Source of the DNA: Thalassospira profundimaris
GTDB lineage: Bacteria > Pseudomonadota > Alphaproteobacteria > Rhodospirillales > Thalassospiraceae
DNA length: 64,000 nucleotides
Direction of reading: 5' to 3'
NCBI RefSeq assembly: GCF_003326675.1
Contig: NZ_JPWF01000006.1
Coordinates: 248,001-312,000, forward strand
The first letter of the stretch is position 1. The number at the start of each line of letters is the position of its first letter. The notes below the pieces were generated by a model. That model saw only the letters and a program-made list of their open reading frames with translations. It made no database searches and was not told the DNA's origin. This document shows positions 37,773 through 47,215 of the stretch, in pieces. The position numbers were made by a program, and so were the translations under genes.

Positions 37773-38237
37773 TCAGGCAAATTCGAAAATGCCGTCAATT
37801 TCGACCGCAACACCCAGCGGCAGGGATGCGACGCCAACCGCAGAACGCGCGTGTTTGCCGACATCGCCGAAAACTTCGACCATGGTGTCGGATGCGCCAT
37901 TGACGACTTTGGGCTGATCGGTGAATTCCGGGGCGGAATTGACAAAGGCGTTCAGTTTGACCACGCGGGTGACTTTATCAAGATCGCCGATGGCGGCCTT
38001 GAGCTGTGCAACCAGATTAAGCGCGCAGAGGCGGGCGGCCTTTTGGCCGGTTTCGACATCAAAATCCTTGCCGAGTTTGCCGACGAATTTCAGTTCGCCA
38101 TTTTCCATGGTGATCTGACCGGAAATATGGACAAGGTTGTTGGACTCGACATAGGGCACGTAATTGGCAACCGGGGCGGTGGCCTGCGGCAGAGTGATGC
38201 CAAGCTCGGCAAGGCGTGCGTCGATTTTTCCAGCCAT
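37773..38237 (-). CDS. RidA-family protein (YjgF/YER057c/UK114)
   Basis: Protein of 154 residues, slightly longer than RidA (about 128) because of an N-terminal extension typical of the YjgH/TdcF-like branch. The conserved arginine of the active site is present in GKHARSAVGVASLPLGVAVE, where RidA has the same R-S motif. RidA proteins deaminate reactive enamines/imines from PLP enzymes. Activity here is inferred; several branches lack it. It is monocistronic with its own terminator. Confidence 0.92.
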   Translation of the reverse strand: MAGKIDARLAELGITLPQATAPVANYVPYVESNNLVHISGQITMENGELKFVGKLGKDFDVETGQKAARLCALNLVAQLKAAIGDLDKVTRVVKLNAFVNSAPEFTDQPKVVNGASDTMVEVFGDVGKHARSAVGVASLPLGVAVEIDGIFEFA

Positions 38238-38449
38238 GATATTTCATCCCTTTTGAATTTGGTGGCGATGCTTTGTGCCCAAACTTAGCGGGCCTTCGAG
38301 AAGAACAAAACCATTTCTTTTGTGTGAAATAGAGGTCGACCGGATCGGGTTGATTGTTGAGAAAATTCGATTTGTCTTCGGCGGCAATCCATCGCACAAG
38401 AAAGCCAACGAAAATAACGTTTAAAAAGATTGGCAGGGAAACAGGAACA

Positions 38450-39352
38450 ATGGGTGCGGCACGGTCAATGATTGCTGATTTGCATGGGGCGTGGCTTGTT
38501 CTGATCGGGGTGATGATCATCAGCCCGGATGCGCTTTTGGTGCGCATGATCAAGACCGATGACATTACGACGGCGTTCTGGCGGCTGTTTCTTTTGGGGG
38601 CGACCCTGATGCTGATTGCGCTTTGGCGCGGGATGCAGCGACGCCAGTCAATCCGGGATGCCCTTATGCCGACCCGTGATGAAATGCTGGCCGGGTTGTT
38701 TTATGGCGGGACGAGTGCGTGCTTTATCCTGTCGATCCGCAATACCGATGCGGCCAATACATTGGTGATCATTGCCGCAACGCCGTTGCTGGCAGCCCTG
38801 ATTGCGGTGTTTGTGTTCAAGCGGGTCTTGCCTGCGCGCACATGGCTGGCCTCGGTCGTGGTGTTTGTGGCGCTGGCAACCATCGTTGGTGCGGGATTTG
38901 GCGGGGCCAATATGCTGGGCGATCTTCTGGCACTGGCGACCGCGATTTGCATGGCGTGCTATTTCAATGTGGTGGGGGCACGCAACCATATTGATGCGGT
39001 GCGCGCGATGATGATCGGGGCATTTTTAAGCACTCTTGTCATGGTGCCCGGTGCCAGCCCCATGATGCTTGAACCGCTTGATCCGATATGGCTGATCTTG
39101 CTGGGCTGTGTGGTTTTGCCTGGTGCGTTCCTGTTTATCACGGCGGGCGCCAAGAAAATCCCGGCGGCCGAAGCCGGTTTGATCATGCTGAATGAAGCGA
39201 TTTTTGGATCGTTTCTGGTGTGGTTGATCATTGATGAGGTGCCCGGCAAAACCACGCTGATTTGCGGCACAATCGTCATCGCGACCCTGGTTGCGCACAG
39301 TTATCTTGGTATGCGCGAGGCCCGCCGCAAACGGGTGAAAGTCGCGGCATAG
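38450..39352 (+). CDS. EamA/DMT-family transporter
   Basis: Inner-membrane protein of 300 residues with ten hydrophobic segments and two EamA repeats. Marks are ISPDALLVRMIKTDDITTAFWRLF at the first repeat, ATPLLAALIAVFVFKRVLPAR, and PAAEAGLIMLNEAIFGSFLVWL at the second. ATG 38450 has CAGGAACA ahead of it; the longer frame from 38354 is not hydrophobic. Members export amino acids, metabolites or cofactors; the substrate cannot be told. Confidence 0.9.
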   Translation: MGAARSMIADLHGAWLVLIGVMIISPDALLVRMIKTDDITTAFWRLFLLGATLMLIALWRGMQRRQSIRDALMPTRDEMLAGLFYGGTSACFILSIRNTDAANTLVIIAATPLLAALIAVFVFKRVLPARTWLASVVVFVALATIVGAGFGGANMLGDLLALATAICMACYFNVVGARNHIDAVRAMMIGAFLSTLVMVPGASPMMLEPLDPIWLILLGCVVLPGAFLFITAGAKKIPAAEAGLIMLNEAIFGSFLVWLIIDEVPGKTTLICGTIVIATLVAHSYLGMREARRKRVKVAA

Positions 39353-39546
39353 TCAAGATTTTTCCATAGATTTTCAAGCAGGTGATTACTGCTTTCAGGT
39401 TCCTGTCAGGTTCGCGCGTTAGGTGTGAGGGCATTGGCCGAACGGCCAGTTGCCCCGCAGGAACGATGCGCTTCCGTTGATTGATGATCAGGCGGAGAAG
39501 GTTTTTCCGGTGCGGGGTAGATGTGCCCACATGACAGGTAGCCTTC

Positions 39547-41259
39547 ATGCCCCGTTTCCGTTTGTTGCCGCAGGTTACACGGCTTGCACCCATTGATTAT
39601 CGCATTGTTCTTGTGGCGCTGGCGGCGTATTTCGCGCTGATTCTCAATACCAGGCTGCTGGGGCATTTTTACGACATTCTGGGCGGGCTTGGGGATTATG
39701 ACCTTGGCTTTGCGATCAGTGCGCCGTTCGTTCTGGTCTTTGCATCGCTTGTTGTCTTTACGCCTTTTTCGTTCAAATACCTTTTTAAGCCGTTTTTCAT
39801 TGTCCTGATCCTGATCAGTGCGCTTGCCCATTATGGCATGGCCAAATACGGCATCGTTTTTGATCGTGGCATGATCGAAAACGTGGTTGAGACCAACCAG
39901 ACCGAGGCCTTTTCCTATTTCAGTCTGTCTGCGACCTTGTGGTTTGTTGTGACCGGGATTGTGCCGGCAATTGTGCTTTTGCTGGTGCCGGTCAGTTATC
40001 CGAAAACCGTGTTGCACGGGATCGCACAGCGCTTTGTGATGATTGCGGTGCCGTTGGTGATGCTTGGCGGATTGGCGGGGCTGTATTTCAAGGATTACGC
40101 ATCGGTCGGGCGCAACAACAAGGTACTGGGCAAGGAAGTCATCCCGTCCAATTACATCACCGGCACCATTCAATATGTGAAGCGCCGCTATCTTTATGCC
40201 GATATGCCGTTTCACAAGATTGGCGAGGATGCGCGCCTTGTGAAACAGTCCGGTGATGAAAAGCCGACCCTGATGTTCCTTGTGATCGGGGAAACCGCGC
40301 GGGCGCAAAGTGTGGCGGCCAATGGCTATGACCGGCCGACATCACCGTTCACCAGCAAAATCGACGGGCTTCTGGCGTTTCAGAATGTGCAGTCATGTGG
40401 CACGGCAACGGCGGTTTCGGTGCCTTGCATGTTTTCGCCGATGGATCATGCCAATTATGATGGCGAAGCCGCACGGCATAGCGAAAGCCTGATGGATGTT
40501 CTGAACCGGGCCGGGGTCAAGGTTCTTTGGAAGGATAATGACGAAGGATGCAAAGGGGTGTGTGACCGCATTCCGACCATCGAAATCGCCGCCAAGGATT
40601 TCCCGGAAGACTGCGCACTTGGCACCTGTTTTGACGAGGTGATGTTGCGCAATCTTGATCAGGAAGTGAGCGACAAGGCGCAGAACCAGTTGATCGCCTT
40701 TCACCTGATGGGCAGCCACGGGCCAACCTATTACAAGCGTTATCCTGACGCGCAACGCGCCTTTGGCCCGGATTGCCCGCGCAGTGATATTGAAAATTGC
40801 ACGGCCGAGGAACTGGTCAATACCTATGACAACACCATTCGATATACCGATTATGTTGTTGCCCAGCTGGTCGAGAAACTGAAAACCTATCAGGACCGGT
40901 TTAATACCGTGCTGCTGTATGTTTCCGATCATGGGGAATCACTGGGCGAGGGGGGCTTGTATCTTCATGGGGCGCCCTATGTCTTTGCACCCGATGAACA
41001 AACCCATGTGCCGATGATGATGTGGATGTCGCAAGGCTATCAAACCGCACAGGAGATCGAGGCCGATTGCCTTGGCGCTGCGGCCCAGAATGCGGCGTTT
41101 TCGCACGACAATCTGTTCTCGACCGTGCTGGGTGCGATGAATGTTTCAACGGCGCTTTATCAGCAGCAAAAAGACATCCTGGCAACATGCAGCCGACCGG
41201 TGATCGAAACGGCACTTGAGACCGGTTCGACCACGCAGGACGCTCTTCAGCGCAATTGA
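39547..41259 (+). CDS. Phosphoethanolamine--lipid A transferase (EptA-like)
   Basis: Inner-membrane enzyme of 570 residues facing the periplasm. Five N-terminal membrane segments (to about residue 185) are followed by a sulfatase-fold domain. The nucleophile threonine is in VIGETARAQSVAANGYDRPT, with metal ligands in YVSDHGESLGEGGLYLHGAP. Cysteines (QSCGTATAVSVPCMF, DEGCKGVCDR, EDCALGTCF, DCPRS..ENC) match the disulphide pattern of EptA/MCR. The family adds phosphoethanolamine to lipid A and lowers binding of cationic peptides. No PmrAB-like regulator is adjacent. Confidence 0.93.
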   Translation: MPRFRLLPQVTRLAPIDYRIVLVALAAYFALILNTRLLGHFYDILGGLGDYDLGFAISAPFVLVFASLVVFTPFSFKYLFKPFFIVLILISALAHYGMAKYGIVFDRGMIENVVETNQTEAFSYFSLSATLWFVVTGIVPAIVLLLVPVSYPKTVLHGIAQRFVMIAVPLVMLGGLAGLYFKDYASVGRNNKVLGKEVIPSNYITGTIQYVKRRYLYADMPFHKIGEDARLVKQSGDEKPTLMFLVIGETARAQSVAANGYDRPTSPFTSKIDGLLAFQNVQSCGTATAVSVPCMFSPMDHANYDGEAARHSESLMDVLNRAGVKVLWKDNDEGCKGVCDRIPTIEIAAKDFPEDCALGTCFDEVMLRNLDQEVSDKAQNQLIAFHLMGSHGPTYYKRYPDAQRAFGPDCPRSDIENCTAEELVNTYDNTIRYTDYVVAQLVEKLKTYQDRFNTVLLYVSDHGESLGEGGLYLHGAPYVFAPDEQTHVPMMMWMSQGYQTAQEIEADCLGAAAQNAAFSHDNLFSTVLGAMNVSTALYQQQKDILATCSRPVIETALETGSTTQDALQRN

Positions 41260-41282
41260 CAATGCGGGGCCTTCGTATTAGT

Positions 41283-41300
41283 TGAGTTTACTCAGTGAGT
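41283..41300. promoter_or_regulatory. Overlapping palindromes, probable TetR autoregulatory operator
   Basis: TGAGT-TT-ACTCA (41283-41294) and ACTCA-G-TGAGT (41290-41300) overlap by one arm, giving three alternating half-sites. The site is 24 bases ahead of the tetR start, where a repressor would block its own promoter. Confidence 0.65.
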
Positions 41301-41324
41301 GCACTTGACCAATAGGAGGCCCCG

Positions 41325-41945
41325 ATGAGCATTCGGGCAAACCAACGCCAAGAAACCCGCCAAAAGATCCTTGAGGCGGCACGCAGTTGTCTGGAAAGCG
41401 GTGATTTGCAAAGCGCATCAACGCGCGAGATCGCCAAGCGGGCCGGGGTTGCCGAGGGCACGATTTTCCATCATTTCGCGACCAAGGAAGAACTGGTTCT
41501 GTGCTGCATCGGTGCGCAGATGGCCGAGGCGATTGAAAAGGGTCTTTATACGATGGATCCGGAATGGTGCTTTGTCGACAAGCTGATGCATGTAGCATCC
41601 TATCGCTTTGCCCAGATCGGCCTGCATCCTGGGGTCTGGACCGTTATCATGCAACAGATGGCCTTTACCCCGCGCAAAGGGGCGGTCAATGACGTGATGA
41701 AAAGCAGCGGCCTGATCAGGGCGATTGATGATCTGATCGAGGAAGCCCAGTTTTGTGGCGAGCTAAATCCCAATCTTGCGCCTACCATGATCCGCAAAAG
41801 CCTGATGGCGCTGTTCCTGTTTACGGTCCACGAACATATGAGCACGCAGAATTTCGACTGCGAGGACATGTGCGCGACCCTGCGCGAATTGATTGAAGTG
41901 CAGACTGTGGGGCTGTGGGCCAGCAAGCCGGAACTTGCGGCCTAG
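41325..41945 (+). CDS. TetR/AcrR-family transcriptional regulator
   Basis: Regulator of 206 residues. The HTH is RQKILEAARSCLESGDLQSA then TREIAKRAGVAEGTIFHHFATKEEL. The C-terminal ligand domain is not assignable. AGGAGG lies eight bases ahead of the ATG. No transporter or enzyme is directly downstream on the same strand, so its main target may lie elsewhere, though the upstream eptA-like gene is close. Autoregulation is suggested by the operator-like site upstream. Confidence 0.92.
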   Translation: MSIRANQRQETRQKILEAARSCLESGDLQSASTREIAKRAGVAEGTIFHHFATKEELVLCCIGAQMAEAIEKGLYTMDPEWCFVDKLMHVASYRFAQIGLHPGVWTVIMQQMAFTPRKGAVNDVMKSSGLIRAIDDLIEEAQFCGELNPNLAPTMIRKSLMALFLFTVHEHMSTQNFDCEDMCATLRELIEVQTVGLWASKPELAA

Positions 41946-41966
41946 GCACGGTGCAAAGCAGGCCGG

Positions 41967-42389
41967 TTATTCCCCGATCAGATGCAGGATGACTTGGCGG
42001 CGGTGCGGGGCGTGGCGGTGTTCGAACAGATAGATGCCCTGCCAGGTGCCAAGCATGGCAAAACCGTCAGCGACCGGGATGGTAAGTGACACATCGGTCA
42101 GGGCCGATTTGATGTGGGCGGGCATATCGTCCGGGCCTTCGCAGGTATGGCGATAGAGGCTTGGATTTTCCTGAACCAGCCGGGCAAAGAATGTTTCCAG
42201 ATCAAGACGGACATCGGGGTCAGCATTTTCCTGAATGGTCAGGCTTGCCGATGTGTGGCGGACAAAGACCGTCAGTTGCCCGCAAGTGATGCCGGTTCGG
42301 GCAACCCATGACTGTATCTGATCGGTGATTTCAGTCAGTCCCTGATCATTTGTTTTGACGTCCAGCGTGAATTGATCCTGACGCAGCAT
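41967..42389 (-). CDS. YjbQ-family protein (UPF0047)
   Basis: Protein of 140 residues, the standard length. Conserved marks are GQLTVFVRHTSASLTIQENA, DLETFFARLVQENPSLYRHT, GPDDMPAHIKSAL and GTWQGIYLFEHRHAPHRRQV. YjbQ proteins show weak thiamin phosphate synthase activity in tests, and the real role is uncertain. It converges on the tetR gene. Confidence 0.92.
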   Translation of the reverse strand: MLRQDQFTLDVKTNDQGLTEITDQIQSWVARTGITCGQLTVFVRHTSASLTIQENADPDVRLDLETFFARLVQENPSLYRHTCEGPDDMPAHIKSALTDVSLTIPVADGFAMLGTWQGIYLFEHRHAPHRRQVILHLIGE

Positions 42390-42592
42390 GATGGTTCATC
42401 CGGTGGTGTTGTTGATGGCAATGTAATCGTAAAAGTCCGGACGGGATGTGACAAGTGTGCCGCCGTGAATATTGGCGATCTAACGAAAAATACAATCGAA
42501 ACAAATGCGTAGGACGTGCCACAATATTGCCACTTGACCACGGCTGGTTGCGGGCTTAACGATTTGGCGTTTAATTTCGATGGAAAAATCCG

Positions 42593-42913
42593 TTGCGTTT
42601 TATTGCCTGTATCCTTGTGCTGATGATGAGCCTGACAGTGTTGCTGTCGGGGCATGGCACCGTGCAGGCGCATGACGGCGGATCAGGCCAGGCACATCAC
42701 ACGATGATAAGTGATATCGCACAGCCGGTTTCCCACGATCCATTTTCATCCCATGCCGATATTTGCGGCATGACGGTATGTGGACCGTTTATCGAAGATC
42801 ACAGCGCAACCGCGATGTTCATGCCGGTTGTTACGACTGTGACCTATTGGGTCAAGGATTTGCCCCTTGTTTCCGCGGATGCGGATGGCAGCTATAAGCC
42901 GCCGCGCGCCTGA
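42593..42913 (+). CDS. Small secreted His/Cys/Met protein at the head of the copper cluster
   Basis: Short protein of 106 residues with TTG as the only reasonable start in this frame. The signal peptide runs to about residue 26 (MRFIACILVLMMSLTVLLSG to TVQA). The mature part has HDGGSGQAHH, HADICGMTVCGPF and ends GSYKPPRA, a layout seen in small periplasmic proteins beside copper-resistance genes (DUF2946-like). It precedes the cupredoxin gene by 124 bases. A role in copper binding or delivery is inferred from residues and neighbours. Confidence 0.6.
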   Translation: MRFIACILVLMMSLTVLLSGHGTVQAHDGGSGQAHHTMISDIAQPVSHDPFSSHADICGMTVCGPFIEDHSATAMFMPVVTTVTYWVKDLPLVSADADGSYKPPRA

Positions 42914-43037
42914 AAATAATCCCGTTTTAAAGAAAACGCCGTCGTTTGTTTGATCCCCAATGGGCAAACAGCAAAGCATGCGCACGTGTTTGTGCAACGG
43001 CGGCAATCATTCTGATGATTATTTTCAGGAGCATGAT

Positions 43038-43595
43038 ATGCCCAATTTCAAAACGTCTTTCGTTGCCCGTCTTGTCCTTTCAACCGCGATTATCGGCACC
43101 TTGATGACCGCCCCGGTGGCAAGTTTTGCCAGCCCCGGTCACGGGATGGAAAACATCAATATCGGCGCGCCGGGCAAGGCCGCCGATGTCACCCGCACCA
43201 TCAAAATCACGATGGAAGACAATTTCTTTGATATGGAAACCATCGAAGTGCGGGCCGATGAAACCGTGAAGTTCCAGATCGAGAACAAGGGTGAATTCGT
43301 CCATGAATTCAATCTTGGAACGGCGGCCATGCATGCCAATCATCAGAAAGAAATGATGATGATGATGGAACATGGCGCGCTTGATGCCGACAAAATCCAT
43401 ATGGACAAGATGAAGATGGATATGGGCAACGGCATGACCATGGAACATGACGATCCCAACAGTGTTCTTCTTGAACCCGGAAAAACCGCCGAGATCATCT
43501 GGACATTCCCGGCTGATACCGAGCTTGAATTCGCCTGCAACGTGCCCGGCCACTATGAAAGCGGCATGATGGGCAAGGTCCGTTTGCAGTCATAA
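43038..43595 (+). CDS. Periplasmic cupredoxin-domain protein
   Basis: Type I copper protein of 185 residues. The signal peptide runs to about residue 31 (APVASFA). The copper ligands are His in EFVHEFNLG, then Cys, His and Met in FACNVPGHYESGMMG. Between them is an expanded Met/His-rich loop (HANHQKEMMMMMEHG, DKIHMDKMKMDMGNGMTMEH) that could bind extra Cu(I). ATG 43038 follows CAGGAG. In such clusters the protein hands copper to, or accepts it from, the multicopper oxidase encoded next. Confidence 0.9.
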   Translation: MPNFKTSFVARLVLSTAIIGTLMTAPVASFASPGHGMENINIGAPGKAADVTRTIKITMEDNFFDMETIEVRADETVKFQIENKGEFVHEFNLGTAAMHANHQKEMMMMMEHGALDADKIHMDKMKMDMGNGMTMEHDDPNSVLLEPGKTAEIIWTFPADTELEFACNVPGHYESGMMGKVRLQS

Positions 43596-43674
43596 ACCAG
43601 CCGGTTTGCGGTGCCAGAGGCCGGGGTTTTCCCCCGTGCCTCTGGCATTTCCGAGTGTTTTGGGAATTTATCAG

Positions 43675-45375
43675 ATGAAATATCAAACTGTGAAAAGCAC
43701 CCTTTTGGGGGCGCTGGCGGTGCTTGCGTTGTCTTCGGCAAGTCAGGCGGCGAAATATGACCTTTCGGTCGATTACGTGACCATTGATACCGGCGAGATG
43801 AAAACGCGCGGTATCGGTTATAACGGGTCATCGCCCGGGCCGACCTTGCGGTTCAGGGAAGGCGAGGAAGCGGTGATCAATGTCACCAATAATCTGGATG
43901 AAGCGACATCGATCCACTGGCATGGCTTGATCCTGCCCTATCAGATGGACGGGGTGCCGGGCATCAGTTTCCCCGGTATCGAGCCGGGCGAGACTTTTAC
44001 CTATCGCATTCCGGTTTCGCAAAGCGGGACCTACTGGTTCCACAGCCATTCCGGTTTTCAGGAGCCGGACGGGGCTTATGGATCAATCATTATCGAACCG
44101 CAAAAGCGAGAGCCGTTCAAATTTGACCGCGAATATGTCGTGGTTCTGAAGGACAAGCATCCGCATTCCGGGGAGCGCATTTTGCGCAATCTGAAAATGA
44201 TGCCGGACTATTACAACCGCAAACAGCGCACCCTTGGCGACTTCTTTGAGGATGTGTCGAAAAACGGTCTTGGTGCGACCCTGTCGGAACGCGGTGACTG
44301 GGGATCGATGCGGATGATGCCAACCGATATCGAGGATGTGCAGGGCTTTGTCGGCCTGATCAATGGCATGTCGCCCGATCAGAACTGGACCGGGTTGTTC
44401 AAGCCCGATGAACGAGTACGACTGCGTTTCATCAATGCATCGGCGATGACCTATTTCGATGTGCGGATACCCGGTCTTGAAATGACGGTGGTGCAGGCGG
44501 ACGGCAATAATGTGCAACCGGTCAAAGTCGATGAGTTTCGCATTTCGGTTGCGGAAACCTATGACGTGATTGTCCAGCCCAAGGAAGACAAGGCCTATCC
44601 GATTTTGGCGGAATCGATGGGGCGGTCGGGCTTTGCCCTTGCCACCCTTGCACCGCGACAAGGAATGCGGGCCGAGATGCCGGAACTGCGCACCGAGGCA
44701 CCGTTGCTGACCATGGCCGATATGGGCATGAGCCACGGCGATATGGCCGGAATGGATCATGGGGCGATGACAAGCGTTGATCCGTCCGGCGATGACAAGG
44801 ATGCGATGGCCGGTATGGACCATTCGAACATGGCGGGCATGGATCATTCAAATATGGATATGGGCGAAAAGGCCGATCCGTTTTATGCCGCGGGCAGCGG
44901 TTTGATCCCCAAGGCGGCAAATGGCGGCAAGTTCCTGTCCTATGCCGATCTTAAGGCTCAAAAGCCGCTTTATGCCGAACGTCCGGCCACCCGCGAGATC
45001 GAGTTGCGCCTTACCGGGAATATGGAACGCTATAGCTGGTCGATCAATGGCGTGAAATACGAGGATGCCGAACCGATCCGTCTGAAATACGGCGAACGGG
45101 TGCGGTTCAAGTTTGTGAATGAAACCATGATGACCCACCCGATGCATCTGCATGGCATGTGGTCGATCCTTGATACCGGCAAGGGGAAATGGAACCCGGT
45201 CAAGCACACGATCAGCATCAATCCCGGCACCACGGTCTATTCGGAAACCGAAGTCGATGAACCCGGCGAATGGGCATTCCATTGTCATCTGAGCTACCAC
45301 ATGGCGACGGGAATGTTCCGCAAAGTCATTGTCGAAGGCGGGCCGACGGTCGCCGAACTTGAGAACGGGAAATAA
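43675..45375 (+). CDS. copA: Copper-resistance multicopper oxidase CopA
   Basis: Periplasmic oxidase of 566 residues with a Sec-type signal (residues 1-24, SSASQA). The four copper motifs are present: HWHGLILP, WFHSHSGFQ, HPMHLHGMW and FHCHLSYHMATGMF. A Met/His-rich segment (MGMSHGDMAGMDHGAM, MAGMDHSNMAGMDHSNMDMG) at about 357-400 is the CopA copper-sequestering region. It oxidises Cu(I) and protects the periplasm. Most CopA proteins use a Tat signal; no twin arginine is seen here, so either export differs or the true start is further upstream. The copB-like gene follows seven bases later. Confidence 0.92.
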   Translation: MKYQTVKSTLLGALAVLALSSASQAAKYDLSVDYVTIDTGEMKTRGIGYNGSSPGPTLRFREGEEAVINVTNNLDEATSIHWHGLILPYQMDGVPGISFPGIEPGETFTYRIPVSQSGTYWFHSHSGFQEPDGAYGSIIIEPQKREPFKFDREYVVVLKDKHPHSGERILRNLKMMPDYYNRKQRTLGDFFEDVSKNGLGATLSERGDWGSMRMMPTDIEDVQGFVGLINGMSPDQNWTGLFKPDERVRLRFINASAMTYFDVRIPGLEMTVVQADGNNVQPVKVDEFRISVAETYDVIVQPKEDKAYPILAESMGRSGFALATLAPRQGMRAEMPELRTEAPLLTMADMGMSHGDMAGMDHGAMTSVDPSGDDKDAMAGMDHSNMAGMDHSNMDMGEKADPFYAAGSGLIPKAANGGKFLSYADLKAQKPLYAERPATREIELRLTGNMERYSWSINGVKYEDAEPIRLKYGERVRFKFVNETMMTHPMHLHGMWSILDTGKGKWNPVKHTISINPGTTVYSETEVDEPGEWAFHCHLSYHMATGMFRKVIVEGGPTVAELENGK

Positions 45376-45381
45376 TCCATC

Positions 45382-46107
45382 ATGAAAACACACAATCAGA
45401 TGAAAAAGGGTGCGGTTACGGCCCTTGTGATGGCGTTTGTTCCGGTGGTCGGGCAGGCGGCAGAAGGCAAAATCTATTACGGGTTCCAGGCCGAGCAGTT
45501 TGAATATCGCATTGGCGATGAAAACGAAAAACGCGTGGTCTGGGATGCGGATGCCTTTGTCGGCACGGACGAGCTTAAGCTGCGCTGGCAAGGTGAAGGC
45601 GAACGCGACCTTGATGCCGATATCAATGAAAAACTTGAAAACCGGCTGGTGCTGCAAACCCCGATTAGCGATTTTTTCGATGCCAAGGCCGGGGTCCGGC
45701 TTGATACCCCGACAGGGACGGATCGCTGGTATGGATCGGTCGGGGTCATGGGGCTTGCGCCGCAATGGTTTGAAATTGATGCCGATCTGTTCGTGAGCGA
45801 AACCGGTGATGGTTCGGCGCGGCTTGATGTCGAATATGAGGGGCTGATTACCAACCGGCTGGTCCTGACACCATCGTTCGAGATCAATGCGGCCTTTTCC
45901 GAGGATCGGGAAATCGAGGTTGGCAAGGGGATTTCAAGTGCCGAGATTGGGTTGCGGCTTAGTTACGATCTGATTGACCGGGCTGTGTCGCCCTATATCG
46001 GTGTGTCCTATGAACGGAAGTTCGGGGATACGGCCGACTTTGCCAAACATGACGGCGAAGATTACGAGGCGACCTATTTCGTGACCGGACTTCGTTTGAT
46101 GTTCTAG
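45382..46107 (+). CDS. copB: Copper-resistance outer-membrane protein CopB
   Basis: Outer-membrane beta-barrel of 241 residues with a signal peptide to about residue 26. The CopB core is clear (YYGFQAEQFEYRIGDENEK, WDADAFVGTDELKLRWQGEG, SPYIGVSYERKFGDTADFAK) and it ends in a terminal aromatic (LMF). The Met/His-rich N-terminal region common in Pseudomonas CopB is missing, so this is a short form. It is coupled to copA and ends at a strong terminator. Confidence 0.92.
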   Translation: MKTHNQMKKGAVTALVMAFVPVVGQAAEGKIYYGFQAEQFEYRIGDENEKRVVWDADAFVGTDELKLRWQGEGERDLDADINEKLENRLVLQTPISDFFDAKAGVRLDTPTGTDRWYGSVGVMGLAPQWFEIDADLFVSETGDGSARLDVEYEGLITNRLVLTPSFEINAAFSEDREIEVGKGISSAEIGLRLSYDLIDRAVSPYIGVSYERKFGDTADFAKHDGEDYEATYFVTGLRLMF

Positions 46108-46127
46108 GGGCGTCATAGCGCATAAGG

Positions 46128-46157
46128 AAAGGCCGGAAGAGACCTCTTCCGGCCTTT
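46128..46157. terminator. Bidirectional intrinsic terminator
   Basis: AAAGGCCGGAAGAG (46128-46141) pairs exactly with CTCTTCCGGCCTTT (46144-46157). It separates the copper operon from the convergent dioxygenase gene. Confidence 0.92.
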
Positions 46158-46179
46158 TCGCTGGGGACGCGATGGCAGG

Positions 46180-47007
46180 TCAGGCAGCCTGGCGGTTGCC
46201 GTCGGGATCGTTAAAGCGCAATGCCGTCATGGCGAGGCTTCCGAATTCGTAGCTGTTGTGAAGCAGGGCGGCGCTGAAACCTTCGGGGGCGGCACCAAGT
46301 GCGACATAAAGCGGCATCAGGTGATCATCCTCGGGATGGGACATTTTTGCGCCGGGGGCCGTGCCGCGATAATCAAGCAGGGCATCGATATCGCCATCAT
46401 TGATTTTACCCAGCATCCAGTCGGTGAAATCGGTTGCCCAGTTTTCCGGCGGGCCTTCGTTGAAATCAATGGCGCGCAGATTGTGGGTCATCGCACCACT
46501 GGCGACAACCAGAACACCAAGATCACGCAGACTGCGCAGTTTTTTGCCCAGTTCATAATGTTCTTTGGGGCCGCCACGACCCAGCATGGAAAGCTGAAAC
46601 ACCGGAATGTCGGCATTCGGGCGGGCCAGATACATTGGCATCCATGCCCCGTGATCAAGACCACGGGTGCTGTCGGTGGCGATGCCGATCTGATCGGCGA
46701 TCTGCTGTGCCAGGGCCGGGTCGCCGGCAACGTTATATTGCAATTCGTAGAGCGGTTTCGGGAAACCATAGAAATCATGAATGGTTTCCTGGCGCGGTGC
46801 GGTCGAGATGGTCGGTTCACCGGTTTGCCAGTGGGCAGAGACGATCAGGATTGCGCGCACGCCATCGGTCAGACGCGACAACTCGCCGATAAAGAAATCA
46901 TAGGCAGGTGTGCTTTGACGCGCGACCACCATCGGAGAGCCGTGGGAAATAAAAATCGGCGCAAGGCTTTGGGCGGTGCTGCCGGAATTGGGGGATGAAT
47001 GGGTCAT
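46180..47007 (-). CDS. Class III extradiol ring-cleavage dioxygenase (DODA/YgiD type)
   Basis: Enzyme of 275 residues in the LigB superfamily. Metal ligand histidines are in PIFISHGSPM, GLDHGAWMPMYLARP and probably VSAHWQTGEP. DODA-type enzymes cleave DOPA-like catechols with Zn or Fe; YgiD is the E. coli form. It is monocistronic, with an AraC gene divergent to it. The physiological catechol is unknown. Confidence 0.9.
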   Translation of the reverse strand: MTHSSPNSGSTAQSLAPIFISHGSPMVVARQSTPAYDFFIGELSRLTDGVRAILIVSAHWQTGEPTISTAPRQETIHDFYGFPKPLYELQYNVAGDPALAQQIADQIGIATDSTRGLDHGAWMPMYLARPNADIPVFQLSMLGRGGPKEHYELGKKLRSLRDLGVLVVASGAMTHNLRAIDFNEGPPENWATDFTDWMLGKINDGDIDALLDYRGTAPGAKMSHPEDDHLMPLYVALGAAPEGFSAALLHNSYEFGSLAMTALRFNDPDGNRQAA

Positions 47008-47215
47008 AAGCGTATCCCGGTTATGAAACTGTTGTCCTTAATATGGACCTGTCATGTGCCCGAGACCAGATGCGGTTTGGCAACAGTCTGTTGCCATCTG
47101 TGCGATGGGGGATGCGTCAGGTTTTCAGAGTGTAAAAGATGAATGACCTTGAAAATAGCCTGAAATTATAGTAGGTTAACAGGTGTGATTGTTCTTTTCG
47201 CAGGACGCATTTTGG

